A DNA stretch of 5,451 nucleotides from Pedobacter sp. UBA1951. Lineage in GTDB: Bacteria > Bacteroidota > Bacteroidia > Sphingobacteriales > Sphingobacteriaceae. The notes beneath the pieces are model-generated. The model had not been told where the DNA came from and ran no database searches. It saw only the letters and a list, made by a program, of their open reading frames with translations. The position numbers and the translations under genes were made by a program. Each line of letters begins with the position of its first letter. Position 1 is the first letter of the stretch. The DNA is taken from contig DDEP01000167.1 in assembly GCA_002336465.1 (NCBI GenBank), positions 1 through 5,451 on the forward strand. Direction: 5' to 3'. Positions 1-5,451 of the stretch are shown here, piece after piece.

Positions 1-373
1 AATGCTTGTCTATACTTTTTTTATAAGCTTTAGCTGCATCTTCTGGTTGCAGGTAAGTATTTACATAAAAAATATGCTCAGCAGGTGTTTTTAAATGATC
101 AAAGAGTGTTTCTTTGGCCATCAAACCATTATAATCCTTATGAAAAGGCTCAACTGTTCTCTCATCGCCAAAGAAGAAGAAAACCTTGCTCCAGTCTATA
201 TCATTCTTGTATTTTGTAGAAAGCAATCCGTAAACACCCTTAGGTGAATTACCTCCGGTAAGTACAAAATTGAACCTACCGTTGGTTACAATGGCTTGTC
301 TTCCAATTTCTATAATGTATTGCGCTAATGCTTCGTTTATTTCATTAACCTCTTTGTATATATGTAAATTCAT
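1..373 (-). CDS. pgl: 6-phosphogluconolactonase, 3'-truncated by window edge
   Basis: Hydrolyses 6-phosphogluconolactone, the product of Zwf, to 6-phosphogluconate in the cytosol (second step of the oxidative pentose phosphate pathway). Only the first 124 codons are in the window; the family is usually about 230-260 residues, so roughly half is missing. The protein starts MNLHIYKEVN. Two family signatures are visible: LTGGNSPKGVY at residues 38-48, matching the SGGSTP phosphate-binding loop of the NagB/Pgl fold, and FFGDERTVEPFHKDYN at about 67-82, matching the GDER-VP-H-DSN block. The second block departs from the usual form, with Val-Glu in place of Val-Pro and Tyr in place of Ser before Asn. 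The ATG at 371-373 shares one base with the zwf stop codon, which fixes the start and implies translational coupling to zwf. There is no clear Shine-Dalgarno sequence. The identity is strong because of both the motifs and the zwf/gnd context; the truncation only reflects the window edge. Confidence 0.93.
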   Translation of the reverse strand, partial: MNLHIYKEVNEINEALAQYIIEIGRQAIVTNGRFNFVLTGGNSPKGVYGLLSTKYKNDIDWSKVFFFFGDERTVEPFHKDYNGLMAKETLFDHLKTPAEHIFYVNTYLQPEDAAKAYKKSIDKH

Positions 374-375
374 TA
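371..375 (-). other. zwf stop / pgl start overlap (TAATG)
   Basis: The zwf stop TAA (375-373) and the pgl start ATG (373-371) share one A, giving TAATG. Seen directly in the sequence. Such overlaps usually mean that ribosomes ending on the upstream gene restart on the downstream one, so Zwf and Pgl output is probably linked (inference). Confidence 0.9.
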
Positions 376-1884
376 TTCTTTAACAGGTAGTGTAAACCAA
401 TAAAATCCGTCTTTAGCAATCAATGCCTCTGCTTCTTCAGGACCCCAACTATCGGCAGCGTAATTAGGGAAATTCAATGATTTTTTATTTTCCCAAAGGT
501 TAATGATAGGCATTACCAATTCCCAAGCTGTTTCAACTTGATCGCCACGCATAAATAAAGTCTGATCACCGGTCATTACGTCCAATAATAGAGTTTCGTA
601 TGCTTCGGGTGTATTGTTATCGTAAGTGCCTTTGTAATCAAAAATCATATCTACCGGATTTAGAATCATATTAAGTCCGGGTCTTTTAGATTGTACTTGT
701 AAGCGTATGCTCATTTCGGGCTGAATGCTAATGATCAAGCGGTTTTGCTGCCAGCTTTCAATAGAACTTGTGGCAAATATATGATGAGGTACATCTCTAA
801 ATTGTATGGTAATGGTAGAAGAGGTCTGGTTAAGACGTTTTCCTGTACGCAGGTAAAAAGGTACGCCCTGCCAGCGCCAGTTGTCTATAAAGAATTTGAT
901 GGCTGCAAAGGTTTCTGTGTTAGATTCTGGGTCTACATCTTTCTCAGAACGGTAACCGGGTACTTCTTTACCTTCTATCCAACCTTTTCCATATTGTCCT
1001 CTTACAGCTTGAAGGCTCACATTTTCGGGTTTGAACGGTCGCATTGCTTTTAAAACCTCTACTTTTCTGTCTCTAATCTCATCTGCGTTGAAAGAAATAG
1101 GGGCTTCCATACCTACCAAACAAAGCAACTGCAAAAGATGGTTTTGTACCATATCTCTTAGTGCACCTGCATCTTCATAATAACCACCGCGTTCGCCCAC
1201 GCCTAATTGCTCTGTTACAGAGATTTGAACGTGCTCTATGTAAGTTCTGTTCCACAAAGGCTCAAACAGAGAGTTGGCAAAACGAAAGGCCATCATGTTC
1301 TGAACGGTTTCTTTGCCCAAATAATGATCTATACGATAAATCTGCTTTTCGGTAAAGATAGCGCTCAATAAACAATTGAGCTTTTTAGCAGATTCTAGAT
1401 CATGCCCAAAAGGTTTTTCAATAACAATACGGCATTTTTCCTCATCTGATGTAAGTTTATATTTATGCAGACATTCGGCTATAAGAGGAAAGAAATTAGG
1501 TGCAACTGCAAGGTAGAAAATGGTTTGCGTTTCTGGACCAAATTGCTCTTTTAAATTTACGATAGCTTCTTTCAGGTCTTCAAAAGTCTTCTGTTTTTCT
1601 ATATCAACAGAGGTGTAATGAATGTTTTTCTCAAAAACATCCCAACGCTCTGTTTCTACTTTTCCGTTTCTCGAGAATTCATTTACACTGTGCAGTATTT
1701 CTTCTCTGTACTGTGCATCTGTATAAACGGTACGGCCGGTGCCAATAATGGCAAATTTACCGGGCATATAGTTTTCAGTATAGAGATTGTAAAGGGCAGG
1801 AGCCAGTTTTCTTTTATTAAGGTCGCCGGTGCCGCCAAATATGATAAATATAGTAGGTTTAAGGTTGCTTTGTCGCTTTTTCAT
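373..1884 (-). CDS. zwf: Glucose-6-phosphate 1-dehydrogenase
   Basis: Oxidises glucose-6-phosphate to 6-phosphogluconolactone with reduction of NADP+ (or NAD+), the entry step of the oxidative pentose phosphate pathway; cytosolic. The 503 residues match the usual 480-510. An N-terminal Rossmann domain carries FGGTGDLNKRKL at 16-27 (the GASGDL-KRKL dinucleotide loop), and R51 in IIGTGRT sits where the E. coli enzyme has VGR, a residue associated with the NADP 2'-phosphate. Then come IEKPFG at 155-160 and the substrate signature RIDHYLGKE at 184-192 (D186, H187, K191). DMVQNHLLQ around 244-252 carries H249, equivalent to the catalytic His240 of the Leuconostoc enzyme. RWQGVPFYLRTGKRL at 337-351 is also typical of the family. 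No key residue is missing. The start is ATG at 1882-1884, 16 residues before the glycine loop, with no Shine-Dalgarno sequence. It lies 27 bp after gnd and overlaps pgl by one base, so it is very likely in one operon with both. Confidence 0.98.
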   Translation of the reverse strand: MKKRQSNLKPTIFIIFGGTGDLNKRKLAPALYNLYTENYMPGKFAIIGTGRTVYTDAQYREEILHSVNEFSRNGKVETERWDVFEKNIHYTSVDIEKQKTFEDLKEAIVNLKEQFGPETQTIFYLAVAPNFFPLIAECLHKYKLTSDEEKCRIVIEKPFGHDLESAKKLNCLLSAIFTEKQIYRIDHYLGKETVQNMMAFRFANSLFEPLWNRTYIEHVQISVTEQLGVGERGGYYEDAGALRDMVQNHLLQLLCLVGMEAPISFNADEIRDRKVEVLKAMRPFKPENVSLQAVRGQYGKGWIEGKEVPGYRSEKDVDPESNTETFAAIKFFIDNWRWQGVPFYLRTGKRLNQTSSTITIQFRDVPHHIFATSSIESWQQNRLIISIQPEMSIRLQVQSKRPGLNMILNPVDMIFDYKGTYDNNTPEAYETLLLDVMTGDQTLFMRGDQVETAWELVMPIINLWENKKSLNFPNYAADSWGPEEAEALIAKDGFYWFTLPVKE

Positions 1885-1893
1885 GAATAGCTA

Positions 1894-1904
1894 ATTAAAA
1901 ATTT
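1894..1904 (-). repeat. Leader motif AAATTTTTAAT upstream of zwf
   Basis: An 11-base sequence in the 27-bp gnd-zwf gap, ending 9 bases before the zwf ATG. The same 11 bases occur upstream of gnd at 3340-3350, ending 12 bases before its ATG. No Shine-Dalgarno sequence is present in either leader. A/U-rich leaders are known to favour initiation in Bacteroidota, so this may be a translation-enhancing element, but it could be a coincidence of AT-rich spacer DNA. Confidence 0.35.
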
Positions 1905-1911
1905 ACCTGCG

Positions 1912-3327
1912 TTAGTTGCTAGAATTCCAGTCATTGTGAAAAATACCTTCCTCATCTGTGCGTTCAAAAGTATGCGCTCCAAAATAATCGCGTTGCGCTT
2001 GGGTTAAGTTAGACGGCATACGGGCTGTTTTTAGCATATCAAAATAAGTTAAAGATGCGGCAAAAGCAGGTACGCTTATGCCATGGTTAAGTGCTTGGGT
2101 AACAACTTTACGAGTGCTATCTACACTATCTGATAATTGTTTCTGTATGTTCTCATCTTTAAACAAATGCACTAACTGAGGATTATGCTTGTAAGCTTGG
2201 TAAATATCAGATAAGAACGAAGCCCTTATGATACATCCTCCACGCCATATCTTGGCTATTTCTGCCAGATTTAAATTATACTGGTAAGTATGCGAAGCCT
2301 GTTGTAGTAAGTGCATTCCTTGGGCATAGGCATTAACCATAGCAAAGAAAAAGGCATTTTCCAGATGAGCATCCATCTCATGATCTGTTTTTACAGCAGT
2401 AGATTTACCTAAGTCATTTTCTAATGAAACTCTTAATTGTTTTAATTTTGAAAGGTTTCTGATGGCAACAGCCGAATCTATAGTAGGGATGGGAACTTCT
2501 AAATCCATTGCAATTTGCGAGGTCCATTTACCAGTACCTTTTGATTTTGCCTCATCGCGTATCATATCTACCAGTAAATTACCTGTCTGTTTATCTTTAA
2601 CCAAAAAGATATTCGCTGTAATTTCAAGTAAAAATGATTTTAAACGACCTTCGTTACATTTGGCAAAAAAATGTTGTATTTGCTCGTTGCTATAGTTGAG
2701 TCCATTTTTTAAGAATTCATACATTTCGGCAATGAGCTGCATAATGGCATATTCAATACCATTATGGGTCATTTTAACAAAATGTCCAGAAGCACCCGGG
2801 CCAATGTAAGTAACACAAGGTTCGTTATCTACTTTAGCAGATACGGCTTCCAGTACATCTTTCATCATGGCATAGGCTTCTTTATCGCCACCCGGCATTA
2901 AACTAGGGCCAAAACGAGCACCTTCTTCACCGCCCGAAATACCCATTCCAAAGAAATGAATACCTAAGGCTTTCAACTGCTCATCTCTACGACTTGTATC
3001 GGCAAAGTAAGAATTACCACTGTCTATAATGATATCTCCTTTATCTAAAAGTGGAATCAATTCATTGATCACATTATCTACAATTGCGCCTGCAGGAACC
3101 AATAAAATAATCTTACGAGGTTTTTCAAGGCTGTTGATGAAATCCCTAATATCTACAAAGCCGTTAAGGTGATGCTCTTTTCCTTCTTCTTTGAGCAGTT
3201 CTATCATTTGCAGGTTTTTATCGTGACCGATTACAGAAAAACCTTTATCGGCCATGTTGAGCAGTAGGTTGCGCCCCATGGTGCCGAGCCCGATCATGCC
3301 AAATTTATAGTTGTTATGGGAGTTCAT
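1912..3327 (-). CDS. gnd: 6-phosphogluconate dehydrogenase, decarboxylating
   Basis: Oxidatively decarboxylates 6-phosphogluconate to ribulose-5-phosphate and CO2, the last step of the oxidative pentose phosphate branch; a cytosolic dimer in this family. From ATG 3327 the protein has 471 residues, close to the 468 of E. coli Gnd. The Rossmann loop is FGMIGLGTMGRNL at 9-21. DIIIDSGNSYFADTSRR lies at 98-114 and the substrate loop GISGGEEGARFGPSLMPGG at 129-147. HFVKMTHNGIEY at 182-193 holds the catalytic Lys185 and Glu192. KGTGKWTSQ lies at 263-271, and the C-terminal tail QRDYFGAHTFERTDEEGIFHNDW at 445-467 supplies R446 and H452 to the partner subunit. At the end of the second strand the protein reads HDKN (35-38), where E. 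coli has FNRS, which may alter coenzyme choice. The frame stays open to a TTG at 3369, but that would add 14 unconserved residues and start inside a palindrome, so ATG 3327 is preferred. It is first in the gnd-zwf-pgl cluster. Confidence 0.97.
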   Translation of the reverse strand: MNSHNNYKFGMIGLGTMGRNLLLNMADKGFSVIGHDKNLQMIELLKEEGKEHHLNGFVDIRDFINSLEKPRKIILLVPAGAIVDNVINELIPLLDKGDIIIDSGNSYFADTSRRDEQLKALGIHFFGMGISGGEEGARFGPSLMPGGDKEAYAMMKDVLEAVSAKVDNEPCVTYIGPGASGHFVKMTHNGIEYAIMQLIAEMYEFLKNGLNYSNEQIQHFFAKCNEGRLKSFLLEITANIFLVKDKQTGNLLVDMIRDEAKSKGTGKWTSQIAMDLEVPIPTIDSAVAIRNLSKLKQLRVSLENDLGKSTAVKTDHEMDAHLENAFFFAMVNAYAQGMHLLQQASHTYQYNLNLAEIAKIWRGGCIIRASFLSDIYQAYKHNPQLVHLFKDENIQKQLSDSVDSTRKVVTQALNHGISVPAFAASLTYFDMLKTARMPSNLTQAQRDYFGAHTFERTDEEGIFHNDWNSSN

Positions 3328-3339
3328 TTGTATGTATGG

Positions 3340-3350
3340 ATTAAAAATTT
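3340..3350 (-). repeat. Leader motif AAATTTTTAAT upstream of gnd
   Basis: The second copy of the 11-base sequence found before zwf (1894-1904). Here it directly follows the palindrome at 3352-3370 and ends 12 bases before the gnd ATG. It may be a translation-favouring A/U-rich leader. Alternatively its T run, taken with the palindrome, could form a weak terminator for the upstream patatin gene. Confidence 0.35.
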
Positions 3351-3351
3351 T

Positions 3352-3370
3352 GTTGTATTCTAAATACAAC
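3352..3370 (-). repeat. Perfect 8-bp inverted repeat before gnd (operator or hairpin)
   Basis: On the minus strand GTTGTATT (3370-3363), a 3-base spacer TAG, then AATACAAC (3359-3352): two exactly complementary 8-base arms. It sits in the only sizeable intergenic gap, 24 bases before the gnd ATG. Two readings are possible. One is a dyad operator for a regulator of the gnd-zwf-pgl genes. The other is an AT-rich RNA hairpin, perhaps a weak terminator, since AAAATTTTT follows. The stem has few G-C pairs and the T run is offset by four A residues, so a strong intrinsic terminator is not supported. The symmetry is seen directly; the function is inference. Confidence 0.5.
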
Positions 3371-3411
3371 CGCTAAGTTCAATTGTTTTTAAATGGAATG
3401 CAAAAAATATA

Positions 3412-5451
3412 TTATTCTAATGACTTTTTATTGTAAATAAGATAGCCTATATGAAATAATACCCCGTGTCTTTTTCTCTCGTCATCGTAATAATTGTAAC
3501 TTAAACTTATAGGGCCTAAAGGCGATTGGTAAACCAAGCCGGTTGTAGCTGCATAGTATATTTTTTCAAAAGGTTGCTGATAAGTAACCTGTTGTAAACC
3601 TATTTTAGCAAAGGCTTGATGTGGCATAAATACATAACCTTCTATACGTAAGTCTAAATTGCGTTTTAGATTAAACACATTCTTTAATCCTGCTGCTGCA
3701 TAAGTATGTGCTTTAAAATTTTCTAAAAAGATAGATTTGCTGTCTTGTAAAGGGTAAAAGGTTGGTGCCTGTAACAAGGTGGCATAATAATTATTTGAAA
3801 GATCTTGGTTAGAAAGTACGGCTTCTGCAGATGCGGCAAGGCTGTAATTTTTTATTCTCAAGAAATAGTTTTCATAACTCAGTTTAACATTTATCCAGTT
3901 CTTATAATTATGTGTTAAAGGACTGGGTATCTCTAGAGGTAAAATATGCTGAAATATATTGCCTGGCGTATAATTTTCTCGGCCGTGGTTTACATTAAAG
4001 CTTGCGTAAATGTATTTACCTGCAGTGGCATATTGTTTTCTGTTCAATGAGTTTTTCTCGAAAGTTAAGCCTGAATTAAATCCACTAAAGGAGGTTTTAT
4101 CTAAGATATCGCCTACAGCAAAAGTATTGTTAGGGCTGTAATAATTTGAATTATAGATAAATGCAGAATTTAAAACCAATCTACTGTTCTTGTTTAGAGG
4201 AATACCTATTTTAAGGTCTATTTTACGATCTGTTTGCTCTATATATACAGGTTTGGGATTTTCGATAAAGATTTGGCTGGTGTTGTAATAATTCCAGTGG
4301 TTAAAAGTAATTTCAGAAGCTAAGAAGATGGGCAGTTTACTCGGAAAATCTACACGTCCGTTAAGCTGTGCGGCCTCATAAAACCTACCTGAATAGAAGT
4401 TTGCGCCAAATGTATAGGCCTTTTTATTGATGTAGTTATATTGAATACCTAAAAATACATTGCTGATTGGCCTAGTTGAAACATTGCCTCCAAAATCTAT
4501 CTTAAAGCTTTTTTTAGGTCGGGCATAGATTTCAAAGATATAACTGTCGTTAATATCGTCATAAAAGATTTTGGGATATACAGATTCAAAAGTTTCATCG
4601 GCTACTAATTTATAATAACCTCTTTTAATATCCTCTAGGTTAAAGTTAGGTTGGTCGCTTTTAAACAAGCGTTCTATATATTTTTTCTGTTGAGAGTTTA
4701 CACCATAAACCATCACATCGCTAAAAATCAGATCTGATTTACGTTCATTGAACTCAATTCTTTTTCGTAACAGATCTTGCGTTGCAACACGTCTTTTGAT
4801 ATGTTGTTTAATTTCATCCATGTTGGCCATGGTAGCCTCATAACCTTTTTGGATAATTTCTGCTACAGGTACAAAGTTGGTAGAGGAGTAATCGCTGAGA
4901 TTGGGTTCTATGTATATACCTTCTTTTCCTACCAAAGTAGAATCAGATTTGGCCAAGAACATATACATTAAGAGCCTGTTCATTAAACGGTCATCATTTT
5001 TAGGATATTCGTTATAGGTTTTAGATGAAACATTTGCGCCAATAATGATATCTGGACTAAACTCTTTCTGCATTACATCGGCCGGGAAATTATTGTAGAT
5101 ACCACCGTCAAAGTACAGCTTGTCGTTGATCCTGATCGGTCTGTAAATTAAAGGTACGGTCATGCTAGCACGTACGGCATCGGCCAAACTGCCTTTGCTC
5201 ATGGTAATGCTTTTTTGCGACAGTACATCAGAAACCATGCAACGGTAGGGAACAAAAAGCTGATTGAAATTATCTTTGGCAATGGCAGAGGCCTGTGACA
5301 GTAATTCTAAAAGTGCAAAATTTAAGGGTATATCATTGATCAGGCTCGACCTGAACGATAACCTTAAGCCTGTATCTATATTGAGCTTAGCATTGATACT
5401 TGAAGCATTAGGTGGGTTTTTCTGAAAATAGAAGCTGTAATCGCTGGTGTA
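3412..5451 (-). CDS. Patatin-like phospholipase with POTRA and outer-membrane beta-barrel, 5'-truncated by window edge
   Basis: A probable outer-membrane lipid acyl hydrolase of the patatin family fused to a BamA/surface-antigen-like barrel, resembling type Vd proteins such as PlpD. The window holds the last 679 codons. The frame is open to the edge, and the ATG at 5238 is internal: the conserved QLFVPYR lies just before it. Using window residue numbers, the rest of the patatin domain spans 1 to about 200, with the block AVRASMTVPLIYRPI near 92-106 and catalytic Asp115 in FDGGIYNNFP (codons 5101-5109). A basic linker follows at about 215-240, then a POTRA-like unit at about 242-312 (DVMVYGVNSQQKKYIERLF onward). 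From about 315 to the end are alternating, Tyr/Phe/Asn-rich strands of a beta-barrel. The nucleophile Ser (GxSxG), the oxyanion loop and any signal peptide are beyond the window; by PlpD spacing (Ser60/Asp207) the Ser would be about 30 residues upstream. The protein ends GYLIYNKKSLE, with no terminal aromatic residue. Substrate and physiological role are unknown. It lies 84 bp from gnd. Confidence 0.9.
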   Translation of the reverse strand, partial: YTSDYSFYFQKNPPNASSINAKLNIDTGLRLSFRSSLINDIPLNFALLELLSQASAIAKDNFNQLFVPYRCMVSDVLSQKSITMSKGSLADAVRASMTVPLIYRPIRINDKLYFDGGIYNNFPADVMQKEFSPDIIIGANVSSKTYNEYPKNDDRLMNRLLMYMFLAKSDSTLVGKEGIYIEPNLSDYSSTNFVPVAEIIQKGYEATMANMDEIKQHIKRRVATQDLLRKRIEFNERKSDLIFSDVMVYGVNSQQKKYIERLFKSDQPNFNLEDIKRGYYKLVADETFESVYPKIFYDDINDSYIFEIYARPKKSFKIDFGGNVSTRPISNVFLGIQYNYINKKAYTFGANFYSGRFYEAAQLNGRVDFPSKLPIFLASEITFNHWNYYNTSQIFIENPKPVYIEQTDRKIDLKIGIPLNKNSRLVLNSAFIYNSNYYSPNNTFAVGDILDKTSFSGFNSGLTFEKNSLNRKQYATAGKYIYASFNVNHGRENYTPGNIFQHILPLEIPSPLTHNYKNWINVKLSYENYFLRIKNYSLAASAEAVLSNQDLSNNYYATLLQAPTFYPLQDSKSIFLENFKAHTYAAAGLKNVFNLKRNLDLRIEGYVFMPHQAFAKIGLQQVTYQQPFEKIYYAATTGLVYQSPLGPISLSYNYYDDERKRHGVLFHIGYLIYNKKSLE

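Larger units (their letters stand above)
3328..3411 (-). promoter_or_regulatory. Intergenic region upstream of gnd; possible site of operon promoter
   Basis: An 84-bp very AT-rich gap between the patatin stop and the gnd start, the only place within the window where a dedicated gnd-zwf-pgl promoter could lie outside coding sequence. It contains the 8-bp inverted repeat and the shared leader motif. I looked for the Bacteroidota promoter pattern (TTG near -33, TAnnTTTG near -7) and found only near matches. TATTTTTTG, just after the patatin stop, has one base too many and no suitably placed TTG. No exact promoter can be assigned, and read-through from the patatin gene remains possible. Confidence 0.35.

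Noticed and set aside
745..1053. Plus-strand open frames at 745-1053, 1161-1355, 1618-1890, 2462-2695 and 4777-4971
   Set aside because: All lie wholly or almost wholly antisense to zwf, gnd or the patatin gene. Their peptides are low in recognisable motifs, rich in Cys/Phe/Ser, and have no neighbours or family resemblance; they are shadows of the real genes.
3328..3369. Longer gnd start at 3369 adding 14 residues (YLEYNKIFNPYIQ before the chosen Met)
   Set aside because: The codon at 3369 is TTG, lies inside the palindrome, and gives an extension with no family counterpart. ATG at 3327 gives 471 residues with the normal distance to the Rossmann loop.
3340..3369. TTGTAT and TTTAAT spaced 18 bases apart as a sigma70-type promoter for gnd
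   Set aside because: The match is loose, this promoter type is not the norm in Bacteroidota, and the transcription start would fall almost on the gnd ATG.
3340..3370. Strong intrinsic terminator after the patatin gene
   Set aside because: The stem is AT-rich with only two G-C pairs, and four A residues separate it from a five-T run, so it does not meet the usual form; it is kept only as an inverted repeat of unknown role.
3399..3413. TATTTTTTG just after the patatin stop as a Bacteroidota -7 box
   Set aside because: It has three rather than two bases between TA and TTTG, and no TTG lies at the expected distance upstream, so it cannot be called a promoter.
5236..5238. ATG at 5238 as the start of the patatin gene
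   Set aside because: The frame stays open for another 71 codons to the window edge, and the conserved FVPYR block lies immediately upstream, so this Met is internal.

Overview
The window is AT-rich, and every gene in it lies on the minus strand. The layout suggests a member of the Bacteroidota, most likely a Pedobacter-like member of the Sphingobacteriales. The reasons are protein style (Asn-, Lys- and Ile-rich proteins, a patatin/POTRA/outer-membrane-barrel protein, and a Gnd resembling those I recall from Pedobacter) and start codons without a Shine-Dalgarno sequence, preceded instead by A/T-rich leaders. This placement is inference from sequence style, not from a database match.

Reading in the direction of transcription (high to low coordinates), the window holds four genes. 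First is a large 5'-truncated gene (3412-5451) for a patatin-like phospholipase fused to a POTRA domain and an outer-membrane beta-barrel. An 84-bp gap (3328-3411) follows, with a perfect 8-bp inverted repeat. Then comes a compact set of three genes: gnd (6-phosphogluconate dehydrogenase, 1912-3327), zwf (glucose-6-phosphate dehydrogenase, 373-1884) and the start of pgl (6-phosphogluconolactonase, 1-373), which runs off the window. The gnd-zwf gap is 27 bp, and zwf and pgl overlap by one base (TAATG).

Together gnd, zwf and pgl encode the whole oxidative branch of the pentose phosphate pathway: glucose-6-phosphate to 6-phosphogluconolactone (Zwf), to 6-phosphogluconate (Pgl), to ribulose-5-phosphate plus CO2 (Gnd). 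The tight spacing points to one transcript. The patatin-barrel gene has the same orientation but a different cellular role (cell envelope), and nothing in the sequence ties it functionally to the pathway.

The window is coding almost throughout, and no intergenic stretch exceeds 84 bp. I found no RNA gene, mobile element, CRISPR array or novel defence-type system. The points most worth a second look are an Asp-Lys-Asn in Gnd where the classical enzyme has the NADP-binding Asn-Arg-Ser/Thr, the palindrome in front of gnd, an 11-base leader motif shared by gnd and zwf, and the type Vd-like architecture of the patatin protein.
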